DNA from: Oscillospiraceae bacterium
GTDB lineage: Bacteria; Bacillota; Clostridia; Oscillospirales; Ruminococcaceae
DNA length: 7,274 nt
Direction of reading: 5' to 3'
NCBI GenBank assembly: GCA_009776345.1
Contig: WRLS01000106.1
Location: forward strand, 1-7,274
Part shown: positions 1-6,164 of the stretch, piece after piece
How the letters are laid out: each line of letters begins with the position of its first letter
Position numbering within the stretch: the first letter of the stretch is position 1
Translations under genes and position numbers: made by a program
Notes under the pieces: generated by a model
The model's database searches: none
The model's input: only the letters and a program-made list of their open reading frames with translations
Told to the model about the DNA's origin: nothing

Positions 1-536
1 ATCTTTACCATCAGCATGGACTGGTCGCCGGAAATAGTACGTATTACCCCGCCCAGAACCTTGTCGATGATATTGTTTTGCCTGTATGCGCTGTAGAACC
101 GAAATTCGATTGAATCCACGGACATGACCTTTGCGTAGTACCTGCCGCCGTACTCGATTGCGCCGTCCGCTATGCCCGTAAATCCAATTATACTTTCTAT
201 CGGCGGGAGCGGCGCTTTGCTTTTTCCTTTTTGGACCGGGGGCGGCTCGGCGGTATCTATGCCGCCTAATTCTTTTTCACGCGCAAAAACCTTCGGGCGC
301 ACCAGGAACTTTAGGCACTGAAGCGCGAGGATATAGCCCTTGATATCGTCTATCGGTACGATTAAAGCTACTGTAAGGATGACCAGCACCAGCGCGGCAT
401 ATAAGCTGCCCGGTATGTTTGACGCGAAGGTGAACACAGCCAGCGTCGCCCCCGCTATACCGACGATGACATCCATAAGGTCTATGTTCTTGAAAAATTC
501 AATCGTGACCTTTGTTTGCTTTGGTATAATTCGCAT
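1..536 (-). CDS. PrgI-like membrane protein apparently fused to a VirB4-type ATPase N-terminus (3' end outside window)
   Basis: An open frame of 178 codons runs off the left edge. The ATG at 536 follows GGTGGGGA by eight nt, a modest ribosome site. Residues 1-90 look like PrgI, the small VirB3-like membrane subunit of Gram-positive T4SSs: a short soluble start (MRIIPKQTKVTIEFF), two membrane helices at about 21-40 and 44-62, then the family-like ALQCLKFLVRPKVFAREKEL. A Pro/Lys linker (about 95-112) follows. Residues 113-178 then read like the N-terminal domain of VirB4/TraE ATPases: an opening strand, GAIEYGGRYYAKVMSVDSIEF, and a helix starting YRQNNIIDKV. PrgI proteins are usually about 110-130 residues and separate from VirB4, so this looks like a fusion. 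The ATPase motifs would lie outside the window and cannot be confirmed here. Confidence 0.8.
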   Translation of the reverse strand, partial: MRIIPKQTKVTIEFFKNIDLMDVIVGIAGATLAVFTFASNIPGSLYAALVLVILTVALIVPIDDIKGYILALQCLKFLVRPKVFAREKELGGIDTAEPPPVQKGKSKAPLPPIESIIGFTGIADGAIEYGGRYYAKVMSVDSIEFRFYSAYRQNNIIDKVLGGVIRTISGDQSMLMVK

Positions 537-544
537 AGCTAAAA

Positions 545-552
545 TCCCCACC
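545..552 (-). promoter_or_regulatory. Weak ribosome binding site of the PrgI/VirB4-like gene
   Basis: GGTGGGGA on the minus strand, eight nt before ATG 536. The match to the consensus is imperfect, but it is the only purine-rich site in the 29-nt gap, and the start fits the family's N-terminus. Confidence 0.45.
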
Positions 553-565
553 GTTCCGCTAATTT

Positions 566-2236
566 CTAATTTCTGCCTTCCCACGGCCTGTGTGAGCGTT
601 CCCGTGCTGTCTGCTTTTCACTGTCACGAACTGTAAAACCCGCCCTGATCTTGCCCTCGTCCTTTTCCATCCTCATGAACTCAACCATGTTGCCGCTCAT
701 GAAGGCGGACGCGCGTTTTGATTCATATGTATCCTCGCCGCCGATTTTAAACGCACCGGCAAAATCCCCCGAGGCAAATGATCTTACCCGCCCCATGCCT
801 TCCTTTGCGGAATCCACCATGTCGGATGCCCTTGACCCTGCGCTATACGCACTGCGCAGGAATTTCGAGACCCCGTCGGGGTTGTCGCCGCCGCTCATCA
901 TTTTTTTAGTCAGCCCGTACTGTACGCCGCGCAGTGCCATCTTCCCGCCGAACGCCACCGGCTTCATAGCCAATCTGCCCGCGCCCAGCGCCATCCCCCC
1001 GGTGAATGAAACCGCCCTTCCCGCCAATATGCCGCTCTCCTGCATTGTCTGCTGTTCCTGCGCGCCGGCTTGATAATCGACAAGCGTTGTAAGCAGTGTG
1101 CCGCCCTTCTTCACAGCCAGCGCGCCGCCCGCCACGAACACAATTTTAAGCAAATAGTTGTATGTCATGTTCGCGGGGTTGAGCGCCTCTTCGCGGGTAT
1201 CCAGGCGGAGGTCGTCGTGCATCACGACCGGTATCGCCAAGAGGAACAAATTCATCATAACTATCACGCCCATGCCGGAAACAAGCTTTGCGATAAACAT
1301 ACTGCGCCACGCCCCGAACTTCGCGCCGTCGTCCATTGGCATTGTTGAGACGAAAAACGGCGCGGCGAGATACAGCAGCATAATCTCGAACAACCGCTGT
1401 ATAAAAGTGAACGCGATCGTCGCGAAGATTATGATCATAAAAATCGAAAGCCCGTAGCCGATTATATAGTCAAATTTATTTAGGTGGAAGTTTTTCCTTA
1501 CATCGTCGATATTCTTCCAGGACAGATCCCCGCCTGTGTTGTACTCCGCCCGCATCCCTTCCGTAAAGGTTTGCTTCGGGCCCAGGTTGTACTTGGCGTC
1601 TTTATTTGCGGTCATACCGCTTATCTGGAAAATGGTATCGGCAACCGTAAGGTCGTCTTTGGACGTGATATTGTAAACCTGCACCATCACAATATTTGTG
1701 AGCATAATCGAGAACATTACAAAAAACGGTATGAGCAAAAATGTTATGCACGCCTTACCCAGCGCACCGAGAATCTTGCCCACCGAGCGCTTGTTTTCAA
1801 AATCGAAATCCAAGGTAGAGCGCAGTACGGCGTACATTGTGAAAATAAGGCAGAGCGCAAGGCACATGAATGTTATCAGCCAAAAGGCGCTGGACAGCTC
1901 ACTGTTATCTAACACAAACAAACGCAGAAGGTCTGTTTGCCGACCGTCGTATGTTACGACGCCGATACCGGCGAATATTTTAAACGCGCCCTCGATCACC
2001 AGCACGATTTCCAGCAGGCTTTTAAGTATCGTATAAAACACAGACGCTAAAATTGTAAGGATAAGGTCTATGGCAAACTGTATTACGGGCGGCAGGACAA
2101 GCTGTAAAATAGGGCCGATGATTGTCCTGATCAGAAAGCCCACAAGCTCCATGATCGGCGTGAGGATCGCCCTCAGCACTGTCCTCAGCAGCCAGCCGAA
2201 GAACAAAAACGCTGTGTTAAATTCTATGGCGTGCAT
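566..2236 (-). CDS. VirB6/TrbL-like polytopic membrane protein of the conjugative T4SS (second paralogue, long C-terminal tail)
   Basis: A 556-residue paralogue of the preceding gene. ATG at 2236 is preceded by GGAGGT with six nt spacing, in a site overlapping the upstream stop, so the two are probably translationally coupled. Residues 10-80 are hydrophobic and amphipathic. Further membrane segments lie near 117-138, 158-185, 257-300, 315-338 and 360-376. The signature stretch is at 280-319 (RLFEIMLLYLAAPFFVST, then PMDDGAKFGAWRSMFIAKLVS). FHLNKFDYIIGY at 250-261 matches FHLHKIDFVTGY in the first copy. After about 395 the tail differs from the paralogue: 160 residues, first Gly/Ala/Met-rich and amphipathic, then strongly charged (MRMEKDEGK, EKQTARERSHR). 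The tail probably lies in the cytoplasm, where it might meet the coupling protein or VirB4. It ends with TAG, 29 nt before the PrgI-like gene. Confidence 0.87.
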   Translation of the reverse strand: MHAIEFNTAFLFFGWLLRTVLRAILTPIMELVGFLIRTIIGPILQLVLPPVIQFAIDLILTILASVFYTILKSLLEIVLVIEGAFKIFAGIGVVTYDGRQTDLLRLFVLDNSELSSAFWLITFMCLALCLIFTMYAVLRSTLDFDFENKRSVGKILGALGKACITFLLIPFFVMFSIMLTNIVMVQVYNITSKDDLTVADTIFQISGMTANKDAKYNLGPKQTFTEGMRAEYNTGGDLSWKNIDDVRKNFHLNKFDYIIGYGLSIFMIIIFATIAFTFIQRLFEIMLLYLAAPFFVSTMPMDDGAKFGAWRSMFIAKLVSGMGVIVMMNLFLLAIPVVMHDDLRLDTREEALNPANMTYNYLLKIVFVAGGALAVKKGGTLLTTLVDYQAGAQEQQTMQESGILAGRAVSFTGGMALGAGRLAMKPVAFGGKMALRGVQYGLTKKMMSGGDNPDGVSKFLRSAYSAGSRASDMVDSAKEGMGRVRSFASGDFAGAFKIGGEDTYESKRASAFMSGNMVEFMRMEKDEGKIRAGFTVRDSEKQTARERSHRPWEGRN

Positions 2237-2239
2237 GGG

Positions 2240-3637
2240 CTAACCTCCAAACTTCTGCGCTTCTTCCGCGCTTTTATGCTGTACCCCGGGTGCGGCGCTT
2301 TCGCTTGCGCCGCTGCCCCCGCGCTGGCCGTCAGCCCCGCCTGCGGGTTTTCCGCCGCCGCCTTTGCCGCCGCCGAACAAGCCCGAGACCCCGCGGGAAA
2401 TACCGCCACCCATCATCGCGCCCACACCGAATGCCATGCCGAAGCCGCCCAGCACCGATGTCTGCGCCTGCTGTGCCGCCGTCGGGCTTAAAATCCCAAG
2501 CGCGATGGAATGGCCGTTCTTCAGTGCCAGCGCGCCGCCCAGCAGCAGCAGAGTTTTCATCAGGGCATCTGTAAGCCCGTGATCTGATAGCGTCAGCTTG
2601 CCGCCGACCATCATCGGCGCTGTGGAAAGGTACATGCCCATCATCAGCAGCAAACCGTAGCAGGACACCAGCTTTGCCACAAACATATCGCGCCACGCGT
2701 CAAACCTTTTGCCTTCGTCGAGGGGTATTGAAGCCACAAAAAGCGGCGCGGTCACATACAGCAGCAGTATTTCCAAAAGCCTCCTCACAGCGAACAGCGC
2801 CGCGCCGAATAAAATAAATATCATAAATATGCAAAGGAAATATCCCGTGACGAAATCTATTTTATGAAGATGGAAGAAATCCGTAACCTCTCGGTTAGAC
2901 TTGGAGAATATGCTGCTGCTGGGCTTCATCGTGTCATATTTCTTTGAGCCTTCGTAATAATCAATGCGGACCTCATCGGTAAAGGATGCGTTGTTGCCGT
3001 TTAGCTTGTCGTCTTTCGCCGCGTTCATCGTAGTGGTAAGGAAGATTATGTTATCCACCGAGGTTGCCCCCGACTGAAAAACATCCTCCACCAATCTCCC
3101 CGCCACCATCGTGGAAATCTCTATCCCGAACATCATAAGCGATGGGATGACAAGAAAGGTTATCATCGTCTTGCCCATCCTGCCCCATATTTTCGCCACG
3201 GATTTTTTCGGGTCGTAATCAGTGGAGTTGATGGAGCGCAGAATAGATATTCCCGTGAAGATAATGCAAAGCGCCGCGCTGATCAGCGTAATCTGCCAGT
3301 ACATCCTGTTGATATTCGCTTCTTGTATGATATGCTGCAGTATAAATGTGTTTGACTGCTCATAATTTACGCCGTCAGCCGCGCGCAGGACGATATTGTT
3401 CACGCCCGAGAACGCGAAGAAGGCGCTGTTGAAAAAAGATACGAGCTTGAGCAAAATCACAAGCAGGTCGAAGAGGATATCGGCAAAGGCTATCAGTATA
3501 AGCTCAAGGAAGAATTCGACGGCCCATTCCAATATGGGCATGATCATGGAAACCAGGATATCTATGAGCGGGGTGACGATCGTGTCTATAATCCATGTTA
3601 TCGGGTTCCAGCAAACAGCAATAAAAGCACCGCCCAT
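2240..3637 (-). CDS. VirB6/TrbL-like polytopic membrane protein of the conjugative T4SS (first of two paralogues)
   Basis: A VirB6/TrbL-type inner-membrane channel component of 465 residues. I chose ATG at 3637 because AAAGGGG lies eight nt before it; TTG at 3658 would add seven residues but has no ribosome site. Hydrophobic segments lie near 8-30, 35-75, 113-133, 158-178, 262-305, 322-345 and 360-375. The most family-like stretch is 286-325 (RRLLEILLLYVTAPLFVAS, then PLDEGKRFDAWRDMFVAKLVS). A soluble loop of about 80 residues precedes it. The C-terminus, from about 405, is Gly/Ala-rich low complexity (GGGKGGGGKPAGG) and then charged. The protein aligns with the next gene along almost its whole membrane region, for example LRS...KKSVAKI.G..GK..ITFL.IP and FHLHKID. 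It ends with TAG, and the last two codons before the stop form the ribosome site of the next gene. Function is inferred from family and context. Confidence 0.85.
   Translation of the reverse strand: MGGAFIAVCWNPITWIIDTIVTPLIDILVSMIMPILEWAVEFFLELILIAFADILFDLLVILLKLVSFFNSAFFAFSGVNNIVLRAADGVNYEQSNTFILQHIIQEANINRMYWQITLISAALCIIFTGISILRSINSTDYDPKKSVAKIWGRMGKTMITFLVIPSLMMFGIEISTMVAGRLVEDVFQSGATSVDNIIFLTTTMNAAKDDKLNGNNASFTDEVRIDYYEGSKKYDTMKPSSSIFSKSNREVTDFFHLHKIDFVTGYFLCIFMIFILFGAALFAVRRLLEILLLYVTAPLFVASIPLDEGKRFDAWRDMFVAKLVSCYGLLLMMGMYLSTAPMMVGGKLTLSDHGLTDALMKTLLLLGGALALKNGHSIALGILSPTAAQQAQTSVLGGFGMAFGVGAMMGGGISRGVSGLFGGGKGGGGKPAGGADGQRGGSGASESAAPGVQHKSAEEAQKFGG
2243..2248 (-). promoter_or_regulatory. 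Strong ribosome binding site of the second VirB6-like gene, overlapping the end of the first
   Basis: GGAGGT encodes the last two glycines of the upstream protein. It is followed by TAG, CCC and then ATG 2236, giving six nt spacing. The arrangement suggests translational coupling of the two paralogues. Confidence 0.8.
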
Positions 3638-3645
3638 GACCGCCG

Positions 3646-3652
3646 CCCCTTT
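3646..3652 (-). promoter_or_regulatory. Ribosome binding site deciding the start of the first VirB6-like gene
   Basis: AAAGGGG on the minus strand, eight nt before ATG 3637. The upstream TTG at 3658 has only AT-rich sequence and the previous stop before it. The site therefore favours the ATG and a 465-residue product. Confidence 0.6.
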
Positions 3653-3673
3653 CCCCAAATTTAGAAGCTTTGT

Positions 3674-4300
3674 CTACAGCTCCAGCTTTACATTCCTTCT
3701 CAGCCTGAACAAGTACAGCGCCCCGCCGCCGAGAAGCATCGCCAGCAGTACAATCAGCAAAACCGCCGTGATATTCATTTTGTACGGTATGACAAACTCA
3801 TAGGCGCTGAAGTTGCCCGCCCTGTCTGTCACAGTCACGGTGTATGTGCCGTTTTTTTTCAGTGACCCGCCCCTGTAGCCGATGTCGTTCCCGTTTAAAA
3901 GCACGGTGATCGCCGCCGATGTATCGTCCGAAATAAGCATAACTTCACCGGAAACCGCCTTGCCGTCCTCAACGCCTTCGAGCATGAGGCGCGGGGGTAC
4001 GGTATCCAGCGTAAAATCAACCGTGAACGGCGGATAGCCCGTACTGCCTGTTAAATGGATGACATAATCGCCGTCCGATGTGAACTCCGCCCCCGAGGAT
4101 GAGAACACATATGCTTCGCCGTCTTTGCTTACGGATTCTATCCTGTATCCCATGGGGGGCGAAAAGGCGGCGGCCTCCTGTGTGAACTGCGGCAGTATAG
4201 TAAAAGCAAAGATGAAGTCTTCCCCGGTTACGGGGTTTGTGACCGTAAGCTCGTAATCGCCCGGCGCCGAAATTTCCTCATCGCCGAGGAATGGTATTTC
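3674..4300 (-). pseudogene. Continuation of the Ig-like surface protein beyond the amber codon: rest of fourth repeat, two Ig-like units and membrane anchor
   Basis: This is the same reading frame as the gene ending at 4301, open for 208 codons up to TAG at 3674. The first 20 residues (from EIPFLGDEE to GDYELTV) complete the fourth 49-residue core. Two more sandwich-like units follow, marked by KDG...DGDY and LNG...NGTYTVTVTDRAGN; the second is typical of Ig-like domains in Bacillota surface proteins. The end is one transmembrane helix (about residues 785-807 of the full product) and a short basic tail, RLRRNVKLEL, so the protein would be type I anchored. The first ATG, at 4153, has no Shine-Dalgarno within 12 nt (the nearest GGAGG is 20 nt away), and a product starting there would have no signal peptide and would begin mid-module. 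Independent expression is therefore unlikely. It is labelled pseudogene because of the stop; if the amber is read through or is an error, it is a normal coding segment. Confidence 0.8.
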
Positions 4301-4387
4301 CTAACCGTCCAGCGTCATAACCCGCGCCGCGGTTTCCGGTATGGAAAACTGCGCCGCGACACGGCCTGCCATGCCATTTGGTATGTT
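4241..4387 (-). repeat. Ig-like core repeat, copy 4 (residues 581-629), containing the amber codon
   Basis: Layout as in the other copies: N-G at 584-585, Pro 597 in QFSIP, D-G at 607-608, amber at 609, G-D-Y at 623-625, ending LTV. The register holds across the stop. The 12/23/38 spacing is kept only if TAG counts as one residue. Confidence 0.75.
4301..4303 (-). other. In-frame amber (TAG) codon 609 inside the fourth repeat core
   Basis: The minus-strand codons here read GAC GGT TAG GAA ATA. The codon takes the slot filled by Arg (copy 1), Ala (copy 2) and Asn (copy 3), directly after the conserved N/D-G. Counting it as one residue keeps the fourth core at exactly 49 residues, with G-D-Y at the right distance, so no indel is involved. 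One-base ancestors include CAG (Gln), AAG (Lys) and GAG (Glu). Confidence 0.9.
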
Positions 4388-6127
4388 GGACGTGAAGTAA
4401 ATATCCGCGGGGGTCATATGCCGAAAACTGCTGCCGCTGAAGCTTTGCTCCGGGATATTCCCGCCGCTTGGGGTTACGGGTACATCCGCTTCCGGCGCAT
4501 CTTCGGTTTCCTGTGTCTGCGGTGACTCGGCAAGGTCCGATACCGTAAAATCAAAGCTTGCCCTGAAAATAGGCATATCAATGCTTTGGGGCAATATGTA
4601 CAGGTCCAGACGGTAACTGCCGGGTTCGGATATTTCGCCGCCGGATATGTAGTGCTCGGCGTTTCCGTCGTGCGTAAGGTCGTAGAAAATATCGCCGGGG
4701 ATATCAAAGCTGACGGGGATGTCGGAAGCGCCGCCGTTTTCCACGGAACCCCAAAAGCTCATTCCATTGGAGAAATACTGCCTGTACCCCTCCCCTTCCG
4801 ATATTTGCGCGAGGTTATCGGTAAACGACTCCGGCACGCCCGTGTCCCCATCCGCATCGCCGTCCTGCCCCCACGGCAGCATATCGGCAAGCTGCGCGCC
4901 TAAGGACAAAGGCTCATCCGCGCCTTCCGCAATATTAAATCTTATAACGGTATGCAGGATGATTGCCCTGCGCCCGGTTGTGATGACAGCAGGGGCCCTT
5001 ACCGTCATAACATAGCTGCCGGGGTCGGTGTAGTTTTTGTTGTTGTCAAATGCGATTACCGCGCCGTTGCGCCTCAGCTCGCAGGATACATTCGGCGGCA
5101 GGATAAAATACGCAGGCCTGTTTAAGGTTTCGCCGTTTGCGGCATTCGCGTAAAAGCGCTTATGGTTGGAGAATACATATTCTATCAGCGTCGCGCCGTT
5201 GTTTGAGGAAACGGTGAAAAATTCTTCGACAAGCGGGCGGCTTACCGTGCCGCTCCCCGCATCCTCTCTCCCCGCCGTATTCGGCGGCAGGATGCGGAAC
5301 GTGAATATACCGACACTCTCACCTGCTGCCGCAAAATTCGGGCTGGTCACCCTAAACGCGTAGGAGCCTGTTTCGGTAACGCGCACCCTTGCCGACGGGT
5401 TTATCGCCCTACCGTTAAATTCAGCCGTTACTTTCATGTTTGCGGGAAATTCCAGATAAACGGCGTCCTGGGTTATACCGCCGTTTGGCACGCTTGTTAT
5501 AAACGAGCGGCCCGGCTCAAATGTTTGCTCGTACATTCCGAGCATCAGCCTGTAGGCTTCCGTAAGTCCGCCGGATGAATCTTCTCCCGGCTGCAGTGAA
5601 CCCGCCGGTCCCAAGGCCCCCGCCGAACCTGCCGACCCCGCGGAAGCCGTGCCGTCCGCCCCTGCCGTCACACCGGGCTGGGGGGAGTTTTCCGCGCTTC
5701 GGGGGTCGTCCCTGTCAAGTACCAGTGAAATAGGCGTCACCGAAAGCAGCGGCACAGCACCGAACAGCCCTGTGACAGCCAAAACCGTCGCGGGGGGCGT
5801 GAATGGCATGACACCACCGATCAAATTACCTGTATCCGCGATGGCGGCTGAAACCGCGCCGCCGCCCATCTCCGATGTTATAACCGAAGCCTGCCCCTGT
5901 CCCTGCGTAGGTTGGCTGTCGTTGTAAAAGCTGTCGGGCACGGGGGCAGACCTGCCGGTGTTTGCAGGCGGGGTAAACTGCGGCGCGGTTGCGTTCGGGG
6001 ATGGGTGGGTCGGGGTGAAGCGGCTGTCCTGTTCATTGCCGAACATTCCGCCGAAAGAGGCAAAAGCCGTCAGCGGCTGTGCGCACAGCAAAAAAATAAT
6101 TAAAATTACAATAACCTTTTTTTTCAT
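4301..6127 (-). CDS. Large exported Ig-like repeat surface protein, N-terminal 608 residues, ended by an in-frame amber codon
   Basis: I do not recognise a named family. Translation starts at ATG 6127, with GGAAGG six nt upstream. Residues 1-23 are a signal peptide (MKKK, hydrophobic core, AFA|SF cleavage site); LLC at 13-15 lies inside the core and is not a convincing lipobox. Residues 30-85 are Pro/Asn/Gln-rich linker. Residues 88-137 are Gly/Ala/Pro-rich and hydrophobic. Residues 155-187 are a low-complexity Gly/Ala/Ser linker. From about 205 come four modules spaced 116-133 residues apart, each with a 49-residue core: an early N-G, a Pro 12 residues after that Gly, a second N/D-G, and G-S/D-Y. 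Acidic linkers lie at 421-430 and 538-549. The frame stops at TAG inside the fourth core and then continues open to 3674. Taken together the product is an 817-codon, signal-bearing, C-terminally anchored protein, probably on the cell surface and working with the conjugation machinery. Surface location is inferred from the signal peptide and anchor; the role is unknown. Confidence 0.85.
   Translation of the reverse strand: MKKKVIVILIIFLLCAQPLTAFASFGGMFGNEQDSRFTPTHPSPNATAPQFTPPANTGRSAPVPDSFYNDSQPTQGQGQASVITSEMGGGAVSAAIADTGNLIGGVMPFTPPATVLAVTGLFGAVPLLSVTPISLVLDRDDPRSAENSPQPGVTAGADGTASAGSAGSAGALGPAGSLQPGEDSSGGLTEAYRLMLGMYEQTFEPGRSFITSVPNGGITQDAVYLEFPANMKVTAEFNGRAINPSARVRVTETGSYAFRVTSPNFAAAGESVGIFTFRILPPNTAGREDAGSGTVSRPLVEEFFTVSSNNGATLIEYVFSNHKRFYANAANGETLNRPAYFILPPNVSCELRRNGAVIAFDNNKNYTDPGSYVMTVRAPAVITTGRRAIILHTVIRFNIAEGADEPLSLGAQLADMLPWGQDGDADGDTGVPESFTDNLAQISEGEGYRQYFSNGMSFWGSVENGGASDIPVSFDIPGDIFYDLTHDGNAEHYISGGEISEPGSYRLDLYILPQSIDMPIFRASFDFTVSDLAESPQTQETEDAPEADVPVTPSGGNIPEQSFSGSSFRHMTPADIYFTSNIPNGMAGRVAAQFSIPETAARVMTLDG
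4601..4747 (-). repeat. Ig-like core repeat, copy 3 (residues 461-509)
   Basis: Same 49-residue layout: N-G at 464-465, Pro 477 in SFDIP, D-G at 487-488, G-S-Y at 503-505, ending LDL. Landmark distances equal those of copies 1 and 2. An acidic linker (QTQETEDAPEAD) follows. Confidence 0.75.
5000..5146 (-). repeat. Ig-like core repeat, copy 2 (residues 328-376)
   Basis: Same 49-residue layout as copy 1: N-G at 331-332, Pro 344 in FILPP, N-G at 354-355, G-S-Y at 370-372, ending MTV. All landmark distances are identical to copy 1. It is followed by a longer strand region and an acidic linker. Confidence 0.75.
5348..5494 (-). repeat. Ig-like core repeat, copy 1 (residues 212-260)
   Basis: 49-residue core beginning SVPNGG. 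Landmarks: N-G at 215-216, Pro 228 in LEFP, N-G at 238-239, G-S-Y at 254-256, ending FRV. Spacing from the first Gly is 12 to the Pro, 23 to the second Gly and 38 to the Gly of GSY. After it comes a strand ending F-R-I-L-P, as in copy 4. The repeat is at protein level; I saw no long identical DNA stretches. Confidence 0.75.
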
Positions 6128-6133
6128 ACGGCA

Positions 6134-6139
6134 CCTTCC
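6134..6139 (-). promoter_or_regulatory. Ribosome binding site of the surface-protein gene
   Basis: GGAAGG on the minus strand, with spacer TGCCGT, six nt before ATG 6127. It supports this start, which also places a signal peptide at the N-terminus. It lies in the 37-nt gap after the coupling-protein stop; I saw no convincing promoter or terminator there. Confidence 0.7.
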
Positions 6140-6164
6140 CGGAAAACAAGGTAAACTCTTATTT

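Noticed and set aside
651..1073. Plus-strand open frames here and at 1484-1912, 2231-2574, 3396-3803, 4586-4903 and 5649-5927
   Set aside because: All lie opposite well-supported membrane or Ig-like genes, show no recognisable domains, and look like shadows of GC-rich coding sequence.
2290..2420. GCC/GGC-rich stretch as a DNA repeat or regulatory element
   Set aside because: It is explained by Gly/Ala codons in the low-complexity tail of the first VirB6-like protein, with no regular unit.
3638..3658. TTG start adding seven residues to the first VirB6-like protein
   Set aside because: No ribosome site precedes it, while the ATG at 3637 has AAAGGGG at good spacing and a family-like beginning.
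3674..4153. A separate 159-codon gene starting at ATG 4153
   Set aside because: It shares the frame of the surface protein with no other stop between. It has no ribosome site close to the ATG, lacks a signal peptide despite having a C-terminal anchor, and starts in the middle of a repeat module.
6083..6091. Lipoprotein signal around Cys15 of the surface protein
   Set aside because: The residues before the Cys (F-L-L) do not fit a lipobox and lie within the hydrophobic core; AFA|SF is the better cleavage site.
566..6127. Complete reassignment of TAG to an amino acid in this host
   Set aside because: Three of the four TAGs fall at convincing protein ends next to ribosome sites and starts of new genes, so TAG clearly works as a stop here. 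Partial decoding at codon 609 remains possible.
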